Below are positions 8,601 to 18,869 of a DNA stretch of 64,000 bases, one piece after another (position 1 is the first letter of the stretch; every line of letters begins with the position of its first letter). The notes under the pieces were generated by a model, which made no database searches, had not been told where the DNA came from, and saw only the letters and a list, made by a program, of their open reading frames with translations. Source of the DNA: Mesorhizobium sp. M00.F.Ca.ET.216.01.1.1 (GTDB taxonomy: Bacteria; Pseudomonadota; Alphaproteobacteria; Rhizobiales; Rhizobiaceae); NCBI RefSeq assembly GCF_004010325.2, contig NZ_SADR02000026.1:38899-102898 (forward strand), read 5' to 3'. The position numbers were made by a program, and so were the translations under genes.

Positions 8601-8960
8601 CTAGTCGGAGCCGAAGGTCTGCTGGTAGATCGCCTCGGTCCGTTCTGCTTCGCCATCCGTCAGCGCGGCGAATTCCTTTTCGCGGGCGCGGTTCGAAAGT
8701 CGGCAGCCGTTCTGGTGAAGGAAGCGGAAGAGCAGATCGGTCAGGAGTTCTGGCATGTCGATGAAAGCGTCGACATGCTGCCGGAACTGATCGTAGCGAC
8801 GCAGGGTTTCATCGGGAAGATCCCGTTCGATGGTCCGCTGGACGCGAGCCGCCGTCTCATAGGAGCGCGTGAGTTCGACCATGCCGGTGGCCGAAAGCTT
8901 GCTGCGATCGGCGCAAATTTCGGCGATATCCCAAAAGTTGCAGCCAACCATCTCGAGCAT
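8601..8960 (-). pseudogene. truncated duplicate of the fic 3' end
   Basis: The C-terminal part (from 'VQRTIERDLPDE' to the end) matches the last ~90 residues of the intact fic gene at 6096-7640, with a 2-residue deletion and several substitutions. The first ~40 residues (MLEMVGCNFWDIAEICADRSK...) do not match Fic and are probably the end of another gene, joined in frame. The catalytic HPFxDGNGR motif is absent, so no nucleotidyl transfer is expected. I do not recognise the fused segment. Confidence 0.8.
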
Positions 8961-9002
8961 GAGCCTCGGTGAGAGTGGCGACCGCGAGGAAACTCTAGGC
9001 TG

Positions 9003-9776
9003 CTACCAGCAAGTGAACCCGCCATCGACCGGCACGACGGCCCCAGTCATCAAGCTGGCTGCGTCGGAAGCGAGGAACAGGACGGCGCTAGCGACTTCAT
9101 GCGCCTGGCCCATGCGGCCCATTGGTGTGTCTCGCAACCACGCTTCGATGCGCGGGCCGTTTTCCGGAATCGCCAGGACCATCGGCGTTTCGATATAGGT
9201 TGGGGCCACCGCATTGACCCGCACGCCATGGGGCGCCCATTCGGCGGCAATCGAGCGGGTCATGTGATGCACGGCCGCCTTGGAGACATTGTAGGGCGTT
9301 TGCGGCTGTGGCCGGTTGCAGATCGTGCCCGACATGGAACCCAGATTGACGATTGAGCCGCGGCGGGCCGCGATCATGTGCCGACCGAAAGCGCGCGAGC
9401 ACCAGAAGACGCCGTTGACGTTGACATTCATCATCCATAGCCAGAGTTCATCGTCGACATCTTCCGACGAAATACCGCTGCTGCCTACACCGGCATTGTT
9501 GACGAGGATGGAGGCGGGCATGCCCCGAGCGGCAAGCGTATCAGCAATCTCGGTCATCTGTGCCGACGAAGTGACGTCACCGAGCATCAGTTCGGCCGCG
9601 TAACCTTTCGCAGTCAATGCATCCCTGCCAGCACTGCCGATCTGCTCGTCGGGCTCAATGATGACCACACGCGCTCCGGACTCGCCCAACGCTTCGGCGC
9701 ATGCGAGGCCGATACCTCGGCCTCCGCCGGTCACCACGGCGACCTCGTTGTCCACCCTGAAACGCGCTTGGTACAT
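9003..9776 (-). CDS. SDR family oxidoreductase, probable polyol/sugar dehydrogenase
   Basis: A classical short-chain dehydrogenase of 257 residues. The cofactor loop 'TGGGRGIG' is at 16-23, 'NNAG' at 93-96, catalytic Ser at about 147, and Tyr162/Lys166 in 'YNVSK'. Glu41 at the end of strand 2 suggests NAD preference. It is the last gene of a leftward operon (kinase, epimerase, SDR, SDR), 38 bases after the previous SDR. In that setting it is likely to oxidise a hexitol such as galactitol to a ketose, or to interconvert ketoses. The exact substrate is not visible in the sequence. Confidence 0.85.
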   Translation of the reverse strand: MYQARFRVDNEVAVVTGGGRGIGLACAEALGESGARVVIIEPDEQIGSAGRDALTAKGYAAELMLGDVTSSAQMTEIADTLAARGMPASILVNNAGVGSSGISSEDVDDELWLWMMNVNVNGVFWCSRAFGRHMIAARRGSIVNLGSMSGTICNRPQPQTPYNVSKAAVHHMTRSIAAEWAPHGVRVNAVAPTYIETPMVLAIPENGPRIEAWLRDTPMGRMGQAHEVASAVLFLASDAASLMTGAVVPVDGGFTCW

Positions 9777-9814
9777 GGTCTACCTCCCGAAATTCGATGT
9801 CGAGGTGCTATGTA

Positions 9815-10543
9815 TCAGATGTCGAAGTTGGTCGGCAGAATGACGATGTCGCGAATTGTCACCGTCCTCGGCCGGGTCAGCATGAACAGCAGGACTTCGG
9901 CAATTTCCTTCGGCTCGAACAGATTTCCGGCCGCCATCGCCCGATCGAGATTCTCCTTCGGCCAGTCGGCGACGAGGGGCGTCAGCACCGGCCCGGGGGC
10001 GATCGCGCCGACACGGACGCCATGTTTCGCCACCTGCCGCCTCAACGCATGGACGAACGCCTGAACTGCGTGTTTGGAAGCGCTGTAGATCGGCTCCCAC
10101 GGGATCGCCGTGTGGCCGGCGACGGAACTGGTGACCACGATATCTCCCGTGCCCCGCTCGATCATGTGCGGCAGGACCGCATGAATCGTTCGGAATACGG
10201 CGTTGACGTTGAGGTTCAGCATTCGATCGAAGGCGTCCGGATCGCCGTCAGTGAACTCGCCGCCGATATAGGCGCCGGCATTGGCATGGAACGCATCGAG
10301 GTGGCCTGCCTTGTCCAAAATGTCAGGCATCATGCCTGCCACGCTTTCGGGATTGGTGAGATCCACCCTCAAAGGAATTGCATTCTTGCCGAGATCAGCA
10401 GCCAGGCTGCGCAGCTTGTCATCCGCATAGTCGATCAGGACCACCCGTGCACCCGCATCGAGACAACCACGCGCACAAGCAAGGCCGATACCCGATGCCG
10501 CGCCTGTGATCGCAATGACCTTTCCAGCAAGTTGTTCGCTCAT
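9815..10543 (-). CDS. SDR family oxidoreductase in polyol operon
   Basis: A classical SDR of 242 residues with 'TGAASGIG' at 13-20, a variant 'HANAG' in place of NNAG at 86-90, Ser140, and Tyr153/Lys157. Asp38 after strand 2 again favours NAD. It starts MSEQLAGKV at 10543, where ATG overlaps the stop of the upstream epimerase gene by four bases (ATGA), so the two are probably translationally coupled. The frame stays open upstream, but that stretch is the shadow of the epimerase gene. A role in oxidising a polyol or ketose of this regulon is inferred from context. Confidence 0.85.
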   Translation of the reverse strand: MSEQLAGKVIAITGAASGIGLACARGCLDAGARVVLIDYADDKLRSLAADLGKNAIPLRVDLTNPESVAGMMPDILDKAGHLDAFHANAGAYIGGEFTDGDPDAFDRMLNLNVNAVFRTIHAVLPHMIERGTGDIVVTSSVAGHTAIPWEPIYSASKHAVQAFVHALRRQVAKHGVRVGAIAPGPVLTPLVADWPKENLDRAMAAGNLFEPKEIAEVLLFMLTRPRTVTIRDIVILPTNFDI

Positions 10544-11853
10544 CTTCGTCCTCCATCTGTCGGATTGGTTTTGGTGTTGAATACCTCGCCCGTACACGCA
10601 AAGCGGTACTCGTCCAGGCTGCGCTGAATCGAGGCGAGCAGTAAGGATACCGGGTCGAGCGGACTGCCTGCAAAAGCCTCGAATGAAGGCAGATGCTGGC
10701 GGAACAGGGTAAGTGGCACCGTCTTGCCCTGAAGGGCGGCGATCAGACCAGCAACCGCAGCTTCCGCCTCCGGCTGGTTCCAGTAATATCGAATGCGGTC
10801 CGAGAACGAATAATGGCATTGTAGGCGCTGTTCGGCTTTCGAGCCGTGATAGTGGCCCTGCCAATTGCCGGGTTTGGCCAGCATCAGCCGCTCCATGACT
10901 TGGTAGAGCGGACGGGATCCGTAGTCCGGCAGCAGATCGGTCGCGACAAGGTCCAGTCCGTAAAGCGCCTCGCGCAGGACAAAGGTCAGTTCTGGCCCCA
11001 CTTTCAGAATCGGAAAGCCGTCCTCGACCAGCCGGCGCAAGGACATTCGGTCCTGGTAGTCGGTTGAATGCGCCTCGTAGACCAGGCCAGGCTCCTGCTC
11101 GAGCAGTCGCGTCAGCCCACGTGCCCTGGCGGATTCGTAAGGAACCACATTCTCATTACCGAACTCGACGCCGGGCTGGACCACCAACGCGATGACGCGT
11201 GAGAACGCATCGGCCAAGCCTTGCTTCAGGAACAGGTCGCGATGAACGTCGATCGTGCGCGCCGCCGCCGCTATGCTGGTCGGCTCGATGTCGCTGATTG
11301 CATGGTTGGCGCCGCCGGGCGTCGGCACCTCGGTGCCGATGATGTAGACCGGTGGCTCACCTCCTGCGGCGTGTGCCGCGCGCTCTGCCGCAGTGGCCAG
11401 CCGCGCTGCACGCTCCGCCGTTGTGGCATCGTCAAGCGCGGCAGGCTCGCCGGCGCATCCCATCGAAGCATCAAGGTGGATCTTTCGGAAGCCTGCAGAC
11501 ACGTACGCCGCGACCATCTCTTCGGCCTTTGCCATCGCTGCGCCGGCATGTTCCCGGCGCCAGGGGTTTGGCCCAAGGTGATCGCCCCCGAAGATGATCC
11601 TTTCTGCCGGAAGCTGTTCTTCTGCCGATATGTGTTGGACAAGCCGAACAAAATCGTTGGGCAGCATTCCGGTGTAGCCACCGAACTGGTTGACCTGGTT
11701 GCAAGTTGCTTCAATGACAAGCGTATCGGAGAAGCGTGCAGCGTTGCGCGCTGCAGCGCGGATCACCAATGGATGTGCTGAGCAGACAGACGTGACGCCT
11801 ATCGGCGAACCATCGCGCCGTGCCGTCGCGAGGCTGCTGAGGAGATCGGTCAT
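10540..11853 (-). CDS. D-tagatose-6-phosphate 4-epimerase-like (GatZ/KbaZ family)
   Basis: A 437-residue member of PF08013, the GatZ/KbaZ family once regarded only as the non-catalytic subunit of tagatose-bisphosphate aldolase. Family signatures include 'EATCNQVNQFGGYTGM' at 48-63, 'GGDHLGPNPW' at 89-98 and 'HLDASMGCAGE' at about 125. There is no aldolase subunit (GatY/KbaY) nearby. The neighbours are a PfkB kinase and polyol dehydrogenases. That is the arrangement in Agrobacterium, where a PF08013 protein was shown to convert D-tagatose-6-phosphate to D-fructose-6-phosphate. I infer the same reaction here. It overlaps both neighbours by four bases. Confidence 0.85.
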   Translation of the reverse strand: MTDLLSSLATARRDGSPIGVTSVCSAHPLVIRAAARNAARFSDTLVIEATCNQVNQFGGYTGMLPNDFVRLVQHISAEEQLPAERIIFGGDHLGPNPWRREHAGAAMAKAEEMVAAYVSAGFRKIHLDASMGCAGEPAALDDATTAERAARLATAAERAAHAAGGEPPVYIIGTEVPTPGGANHAISDIEPTSIAAAARTIDVHRDLFLKQGLADAFSRVIALVVQPGVEFGNENVVPYESARARGLTRLLEQEPGLVYEAHSTDYQDRMSLRRLVEDGFPILKVGPELTFVLREALYGLDLVATDLLPDYGSRPLYQVMERLMLAKPGNWQGHYHGSKAEQRLQCHYSFSDRIRYYWNQPEAEAAVAGLIAALQGKTVPLTLFRQHLPSFEAFAGSPLDPVSLLLASIQRSLDEYRFACTGEVFNTKTNPTDGGRR

Positions 11854-12851
11854 TGGGCGTTCCTCGGGGTCACAGCGATGAATTCGTCCAGTTGCTGGCG
11901 TGATCCGGCACCTTCCATCGGACCCTGCATGGTGACGTTGCGAGCGCCTGCGGCATTGGCATACTCCAGGGCTTTGAACACAGACATGCCGAGGCGGCGG
12001 CAAGCGACGTAAGCGCCGCCGAAGCAGTCGCCAGCGCCCGTCGGGTCGACCTCCGCTACCCTGAATGCCGGACAATCGACCCGCGAGCCGTCAGCGCCGA
12101 AGAATGTTGATCCGTGTTGGCCGCGTTTAAGGGCTATTTCTGTCACACCGCGGGCAAAGAGCGCGGTGATCGCGGCGGATTCACCATCAACTCCGGCTGC
12201 CATGAACAATTCGTCGCCAGAGGGCAGAATAAGATCGGCGACATCGACGAGCCTGGCGAAGCGCTCTTGCGTCTGCCCGAGCCCGAGCAATTCCTTGCGC
12301 AAGTTCGGATCAAGTGAAACGGAGCCGCCGCGCCGCTTGATGACGCCGATGGCATAATCCATCGTCTCCCAGACAGACGGGATGGCAAAAGCACTACCCA
12401 TGACGTGCAGGTGTCCAGCCCGCGCGAAGAGCGCCTTCGCTTCAGCCGTCAGGCTCACCATGGCGGCCGCCGATTTTCCGATGTTGAAGACAAAGTCGCG
12501 CGAGCCGTCGTTGCGATAGCGCACAAACGCGCTTCCGGTTGGATAATCCCGGCTGACTGAGATGGCCGATACGTCCGCGCCGTCAGACAGCAGCCGTTCA
12601 ATGTTGATGCGGCCGAAATCGTCATCGCCAACCGAGGCAACAATTGCTGCCGAGCCGCCGATCTTGGCGCACTGGTCGGTAAAAATCGCTGGCGCGCCGC
12701 TCGGGTAGGGACCAACGAGCTCGATCGGCTCGAGAAAGCCGTCGCCGCGGCTTTTGGCCATTATCTCCACCAGGATCTCGCCGACGGCGACTGTCGGGCC
12801 TAGTGCGTCGGGTGCGAGCTTGGTCTGACTTGAAATCGCATCTGCGGGCAT
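11850..12851 (-). CDS. PfkB-family sugar kinase, probable D-tagatose kinase
   Basis: A 333-residue ribokinase/PfkB-fold kinase (PF00294). The C-terminal signature 'DPTGAGDCFGG' begins at residue 269 and carries the catalytic aspartate. The N-terminal GG-type signature is weak, as in many ketose kinases. It is the first gene of the leftward operon and overlaps the PF08013 epimerase gene by ATGA. In the Agrobacterium altritol/galactitol pathway a PF00294 kinase phosphorylates D-tagatose to the 6-phosphate, and the shared gene order supports that role. KDG kinase or fructokinase are alternatives by fold alone. Confidence 0.83.
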   Translation of the reverse strand: MPADAISSQTKLAPDALGPTVAVGEILVEIMAKSRGDGFLEPIELVGPYPSGAPAIFTDQCAKIGGSAAIVASVGDDDFGRINIERLLSDGADVSAISVSRDYPTGSAFVRYRNDGSRDFVFNIGKSAAAMVSLTAEAKALFARAGHLHVMGSAFAIPSVWETMDYAIGVIKRRGGSVSLDPNLRKELLGLGQTQERFARLVDVADLILPSGDELFMAAGVDGESAAITALFARGVTEIALKRGQHGSTFFGADGSRVDCPAFRVAEVDPTGAGDCFGGAYVACRRLGMSVFKALEYANAAGARNVTMQGPMEGAGSRQQLDEFIAVTPRNAQ

Positions 12852-13084
12852 CGCACAACTCGGCTAGTGCACATCTCTTGGCGTTGCAGCACGCGCCTGT
12901 CGAAGGACACGCAGCCACAGCTGGCTGAATCCTGCTCGACAACGGGCCGAGATGGCCACGACAAGAATACGCGATGCTCCCCTCTGAAACGCACATTATC
13001 GGCGTTTGTATCTTTATGCAACATATTAATGGGAGGTATCTGACGAGCATCATGGATTTGGTCTCGGCAGCGCCCAATTTCAGA

Positions 13085-14311
13085 TTAGCCTTCCTCTGCC
13101 TTTTCGAGTTCCGCCGTACCATCGGCGAAACGCGGGCTCTCCAAAGACAAATACCGCTGATGTAACATGCAGGCCGCACCAAAAGCGGAACCGACTGTTC
13201 CTTCGTCATTCATTGTGATCAATGGAAACGGGAAACTGGGTTCCTGTGTCGCGTGGATGTGTGCAGCGACCCTGGCAGCCATCAAAGGATAGAGTGCGGC
13301 GACCGAACCGCCCAGCACGATCTTGTCGGCGTCGATGATTCGGCAAGTCTGTACCAGGCCTGTTGCCAAAGCCTTTGCCCACTCCTCGGCAATTGAGACG
13401 GCGCTAGGCAAGCGGTGTTGGACATCGGCAAGGAAGTTGCCGAATGTCGGATCACTGAGGGCAGAGGTCTTGCGGTACTCGGCCATAATGTTTTCAAGGC
13501 CGATCAATTGTTCGAGATTGCGGCGCGACCCTGGCGCGTCGCTGACAATCAAATGGCCAATCTCCCCCGCTAGCCCACTGGCGCCGCGAAAAAGGTTGCC
13601 GTCAATGATGATGCCGCCGCCAACACCGCTTTCCATAACGAGAAAAAGCGTCACGCCGGAATGCACCTCGCTGCGCCCGTAGGTCGCGCCGATGGCGAAT
13701 GCGTTGGCATCGTTCTCGGCAAGGACCGGAACGCGAATCGGCAGGGCGTCTCTCACCAACTCTGCGAGATGAACATTTCGCCAGCCGAGAAGAGGCGCCA
13801 GGCGGACGAAGCCATTCTTGTCCATCTGCGCCGGAGTTGAAACGCCAAGGCCTTCACATCGCTCCAGTTTTGACGCGGGAATAGATTGGAGAGCTAGCCT
13901 CACGGCGCGATCGACCGCGGCCTCTACGTTGATCGATCGGCCATCAAACGGTTCCACATTCGTTGAAACGATATTGGTTCCAAGGTCAATCTCGACCGTA
14001 CTGATATGCTCGACACCGATCTCGACCCCAAGGAAGAAAATAGCATCCGGCACAAGTTCTAGCTTAATGCCGGGGCGACCGGCTCGGGCATGGCCCGATT
14101 GTTCAGGCGGATCCTCAATTGCTTCGCGCACTAGGCCGTCAGCTGTCAGGCTGGCGATGATATGCCCCGATGAAGAGCGGTTAAGCCGTAACTTACGCGC
14201 AAGTTCGGCTCGACTGAGACGTCCAAACTGATGAAGGGCTCTGAGAGCCGCCACTTCATTGTTTTGTCGAATTCTGCGATTTGAACTGGCGGTCAGCGCC
14301 GGGTCATTCAC
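13085..14311 (-). CDS. ROK family transcriptional regulator
   Basis: A 408-residue NagC/XylR-type repressor. A winged helix-turn-helix occupies about residues 20-65 ('LSRAELARKLRLNRSSSGHIIASL'), followed by a ROK sugar-kinase-like domain with 'ENDANAFAIGATYG' near residue 200. The CxCGxxGC zinc motif of true ROK kinases is missing ('SDAPGSRRNLEQL' stands there), so it is a regulator, not a kinase. It lies between the ketose epimerase and the kinase operon on the same strand and probably represses the polyol regulon until a sugar or sugar phosphate binds. Confidence 0.88.
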   Translation of the reverse strand: MNDPALTASSNRRIRQNNEVAALRALHQFGRLSRAELARKLRLNRSSSGHIIASLTADGLVREAIEDPPEQSGHARAGRPGIKLELVPDAIFFLGVEIGVEHISTVEIDLGTNIVSTNVEPFDGRSINVEAAVDRAVRLALQSIPASKLERCEGLGVSTPAQMDKNGFVRLAPLLGWRNVHLAELVRDALPIRVPVLAENDANAFAIGATYGRSEVHSGVTLFLVMESGVGGGIIIDGNLFRGASGLAGEIGHLIVSDAPGSRRNLEQLIGLENIMAEYRKTSALSDPTFGNFLADVQHRLPSAVSIAEEWAKALATGLVQTCRIIDADKIVLGGSVAALYPLMAARVAAHIHATQEPSFPFPLITMNDEGTVGSAFGAACMLHQRYLSLESPRFADGTAELEKAEEG

Positions 14312-14476
14312 GGAGGTCTCTCCAGGTTACCTGCGGTCCGCAAGCCGAATGCAACCACAAGGCGCCCACTTGGTACACGCCGAGCAGGTGCGCAGCAACT
14401 GGCGCGATCTCATCGAATGTGCACCCCACACAGCCTCTGTTTTGTCGGACCGAAGCTGCGGCGAGCCCGCCCTCGA

Positions 14477-15361
14477 CTATGGGCGGGCGTTCGTCGCTCG
14501 CCGACGGACCGCCTCTTGCATTCTCAGGTCGATGAAGGCCTTGGCGTGTCTTGCCAACGGCATGTTTTCGGTCCAGGTGTCGCGCCATATGGCGCATGCG
14601 AGGGAAAGACCTTCATCGACCACGGCGCTGGAGAACGATTCAAAGGTGATGTCGCGATCGTAACCGATATCGAGCAAGGCATCGAAGATGCGATCGAAAT
14701 CGATCACACCGTCGCCGAGGTAGCCGCGATTGCTTTCTCCGATGTGAAAATAGCCGATCTTATCGCCGGCCAGACGAATAGCCGCCGCTGGATTCGCTTC
14801 CTCGATATTCATATGAAACGTGTCGAGATGGAGCGTGACGTGATCTGAGCCGGTCGCCTTGATGAAGTCGAGACCTTGGGCGGTGGTATTCAGGAGGTTC
14901 GTCTCGAACCGGTTGACAACTTCAAGGACCAGATCGACGCCAGCCTTGTTTGCCGCATCAGCTGTTTTTGCGATGGCGGCAATGCTGTTCTTGCGGCCGC
15001 GATCACTCGGCATTGTCGAGTATTTCGTATGCGCGGAATACAGAATGCCCCCGAGTGTGGTGCCGCCGATGTCCCGCACCGCCGCGACTGCATTCGCGAG
15101 CAATTCCTCACCGGCCTTGACGACAGCGTCGTCCTCGTTCGACACATCGGCGCTCAAGGGCAGGCCCATGGTGACGGCAATTTCGAGATCTAACGATTCA
15201 GCCTTCTTGGCGAGGCGATGGAGGTCGAACTTCTCGGGTCGAAGATAGGCAAATTCGATCAACCGGTAACCGCACGCGGCTGAATTTTCCATCGCTTCTT
15301 CGAGCATGGCCTGAGTGCCACCCCCGGTCCATACGAACGAATGAATGCCCAATCTGCGCAT
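14477..15361 (-). CDS. ketose 3-epimerase family protein (D-tagatose/D-allulose 3-epimerase-like)
   Basis: A TIM-barrel sugar isomerase/epimerase (PF01261) of 294 residues. The four metal ligands expected in D-tagatose 3-epimerase are present: Glu147 in 'LEVVNRFETN', Asp180 in 'HLDTFHMNIEE', His206 in 'YFHIGES' and Glu241 in 'TFESF'. It should interconvert free ketoses at C3, bringing other hexuloses to the kinase substrate. The ATG follows a strong GGAGGAG ribosome binding site. It is the first leftward gene of the divergent regulon and has a good promoter and operator upstream. A broken paralogue is at 32367. Confidence 0.87.
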   Translation of the reverse strand: MRRLGIHSFVWTGGGTQAMLEEAMENSAACGYRLIEFAYLRPEKFDLHRLAKKAESLDLEIAVTMGLPLSADVSNEDDAVVKAGEELLANAVAAVRDIGGTTLGGILYSAHTKYSTMPSDRGRKNSIAAIAKTADAANKAGVDLVLEVVNRFETNLLNTTAQGLDFIKATGSDHVTLHLDTFHMNIEEANPAAAIRLAGDKIGYFHIGESNRGYLGDGVIDFDRIFDALLDIGYDRDITFESFSSAVVDEGLSLACAIWRDTWTENMPLARHAKAFIDLRMQEAVRRRATNARP

Positions 15362-15387
15362 GTGCACCTCCTCCAAGACATAATTTA

Positions 15388-15430
15388 TGTTGCACAGCAC
15401 AACAAAATATCGAAATTCACCTCATGTCAA
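15388..15430 (-). promoter_or_regulatory. promoter and operator of the ketose epimerase gene
   Basis: Reading leftward, a perfect -35 box TTGACA (complement at 15425-15430) is followed by an AT-rich -10 region. Just after it comes the inverted repeat TGTTG-CACAGCA-CAACA (15388-15404), ending 27 bases before the start codon. An operator placed over the transcription start is what a repressor such as the neighbouring ROK protein would use. The regulator assignment is inference. Confidence 0.5.
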
Positions 15431-15533
15431 GGCCATATGAGGTTGCGAAATGGGTCGCCCGTCCCTCTACCCGCGCAAAAAAGATTGACAGCTCAAAGGA
15501 AAGCGTTAATTTGTCTCATTAAACAACATATAA

Positions 15534-15553
15534 GTCTGGCAAAAAGACCAGAC
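15534..15553. promoter_or_regulatory. inverted repeat in the epimerase/araC intergenic region
   Basis: GTCTGG and CCAGAC flank an A-rich 8-base spacer, followed by a run of A and a further half-site-like GACTAGAC. It sits in the 486-base divergent region between the epimerase gene and the AraC gene, upstream of a purine-rich GGAGGAGG tract. It may be an operator for the AraC or ROK regulator. The rest of this region shows no gene. Confidence 0.35.
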
Positions 15554-15847
15554 AAAAAAGACTAGACAGGAGGAGGATCCATCGAGCCGGCGCCTCGGGC
15601 GCGCGGCACTTCATATTTCGCCTGATGGCACCGTTCGATGTATTTTGTTCGGTGAACTGTGCGCGCTGACTGACCCACAAGGCTTGTGACCACCGTCCGG
15701 TAATCGACGGTTTTCGAGAGCTCCAGGCAAGTGGGCAGGGAGGCGTTGGCCTGCCGCCGAGGGGAGAAGCCTCTTGCCGCAGGCTACGGGAGACTGCAGA
15801 TCAAAGAGATCGAAGCGGTCGCTGCGTTACCGGGAAGGAGCCACTCA

Positions 15848-16804
15848 ATGAAGCCCGCTCTGAAGATCGTTCCGGACTTCGAAATGATCATATGTCCGCC
15901 GTCGGAATCGTTCCGCTGGAGCATGCATGACTATCCGTACTTCAAAGCCAAGTGGCATTATCACCCGGAATACGAGTTGCACCTGACGCGAACGACTTCG
16001 GGCGTCATGATGGTGGGAGATCATATCGGCAAATTCGCACCGGGCTGCCTGGTCCTAACCGGGCCGAACGTTCCGCACAATTGGGTCAGCGATATTGAAC
16101 CCGGGAAGCTGGTTCGCAATCGCGATATGCTGATCCAGTTCAGCCGCGAATGGGCCGATCGTGTCACCAGTTTCTGTCCCGAACTCGGAACCATCCGGCC
16201 GCTCTACGACGACGCCGTCTACGGAGTAGAGTTTCGCGGTGCCACCGCCCTCGCTGGGCAGCGGCTGCTCGCACAGATCGGTGCCGCCCATGGTGCTGAG
16301 CGTGTGGTGCTCTTTCTGCAATTGATGATGACACTAGCCCGCAATCCCGGCGACCGCCGCAGGCTCTCGCGGCTGGCGCCCACCTCCGCGCAGGCGGAAT
16401 TGCCGCCCGAACTCGACGTCGCAATGCGCTATATTCTGGACCACTACAGCGACGATATCGACTTGCCATTCGTTGCAAGGCTCTGCGGGCTGGAACCGCA
16501 GGCATTTTCACGTTTCTTCAAGCGGCAGACGGGTCATACCTTTGCCCGCTACGTCATCCTTGCGCGTATATACGCAGCCTGCTCACTGCTCACGCAGACG
16601 TATCGGCCGATTACCGACATCTGCTTCGATGTCGGGTTCAACAACATCGCCAATTTCAACAGGCAGTTCTTCAAGATCTGCGGGCGCACGCCGTCGGACT
16701 ACCGGCGCAATGCTCACAAGATCGGGACCGAGGCGCGTGCCGATCCGTTCAGGGAGATCCGGGACTGGTCAGGCAGCGCGCGCATAGTCGGCGAAAAAGT
16801 ATAG
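15848..16804 (+). CDS. AraC family transcriptional regulator of the polyol regulon
   Basis: A 318-residue AraC/XylS activator. The N-terminal cupin-like sensing domain includes 'KWHYHPEYELHL' near residue 35 and 'GPNVPHNW' near 75. The C-terminal double helix-turn-helix spans about residues 205-300, with 'FCRLCGLEPQ'-type first HTH and 'ICFDVGFNNIANFNRQFFK' as the second. I start at ATG 15848, preceded by AAGGAG, not at the longer open frame. It lies next to the ABC importer operon on the same strand and probably activates it in response to the imported polyol. Confidence 0.9.
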   Translation: MKPALKIVPDFEMIICPPSESFRWSMHDYPYFKAKWHYHPEYELHLTRTTSGVMMVGDHIGKFAPGCLVLTGPNVPHNWVSDIEPGKLVRNRDMLIQFSREWADRVTSFCPELGTIRPLYDDAVYGVEFRGATALAGQRLLAQIGAAHGAERVVLFLQLMMTLARNPGDRRRLSRLAPTSAQAELPPELDVAMRYILDHYSDDIDLPFVARLCGLEPQAFSRFFKRQTGHTFARYVILARIYAACSLLTQTYRPITDICFDVGFNNIANFNRQFFKICGRTPSDYRRNAHKIGTEARADPFREIRDWSGSARIVGEKV

Positions 16805-17261
16805 ATCGCCTGCTAACCACGCGTGGCAGGGGGGAGGGGCCTGCACTAAATTCATCGGAATACCCATGGGAGCGAGGCTGCAGACAACACCTGAAGTAGT
16901 GATCATGCGAAGGCAGAACACAAAATTCTCGAAAGCGGGAGGATCCATGTCGCTGAGCTTTAATCTCACCGCTGCCGCCGTGCCGCCGTCAGGGATTGGC
17001 CAATGACGCCGCGATCGGTCGTTGGATATGCGACGGAGCCACTGCATTCGAGCGCATGGACTTGGATTTGCCTCCCAGGGCCGGCACCCGGGGAGTTCTC
17101 TTTCCGGGTGCCACTTTTCAGGCAGGACGATTCGAAACGCATCGGCCTGAAACGGGTTTCGGTTATGTCCGGATGGCCAGGAGGCGCCATTCCTGAAGGG
17201 CAGGAACACGGCAGATCGCTGAATGAATAACTGAAATTTAATATCTGTTGGAGGAGTGAAA
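16805..17261 (+). promoter_or_regulatory. long leader region before the polyol-binding protein gene
   Basis: 457 bases with no recognised gene. A 19-codon ORF with a good GGGAGGA site (start at about 16947) and a 75-codon ORF at 17003-17230 overlap it by ATGA, but neither resembles a known protein. The region ends with GGAGGAG just before the binding-protein ATG. It probably holds the importer promoter and a long untranslated leader containing the hairpin at 17083. Confidence 0.35.
17083..17117 (+). terminator. hairpin between araC and importer operon
   Basis: A perfect 9-bp stem, GGCACCCGG with CCGGGTGCC, has a 12-base loop and is followed by ACTTTTC. It could end araC transcription 280 bases after its stop codon, or act in the leader of the importer operon. 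The T-run is short, so strength is uncertain. Confidence 0.45.
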
Positions 17262-18695
<1,434 letters not shown>

Positions 18696-18806
18696 CAAAG
18701 CGAGCTTAGTATCTGGCCTGCTGCGAAGCGGCGGGCCAGATAAGCTTGCCGCCTCGCGAGGTTCGTAAGAATGTCGCGGATGATGCGCCTTCCAGGGGAG
18801 TGGTTC

Positions 18807-18869
18807 ATGCGATCAAACAGAGCCGGCATGCGATCAAACAGAGTTGGCTTGCGATCCAACAGAGTTGGA
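18807..18869 (+). repeat. three 21-bp tandem repeats at permease N-terminus
   Basis: Three adjacent 21-base units (18807-18827, 18828-18848, 18849-18869) encode MRSNRAG, MRSNRVG, LRSNRVG. They differ at only a few bases. The first unit starts at the most likely start codon, and the second also begins with ATG, so slippage would change the length of the cytoplasmic N-terminus without a frameshift. Confidence 0.9.

Noticed and set aside
17003..17230. 75-codon ORF in the importer leader, with a 19-codon ORF overlapping its start
   Set aside because: The overlap and upstream GGGAGGA are suggestive, but the peptide has no domain or regular composition and the hairpin at 17083 lies inside it. Kept only as a note in the leader entry.
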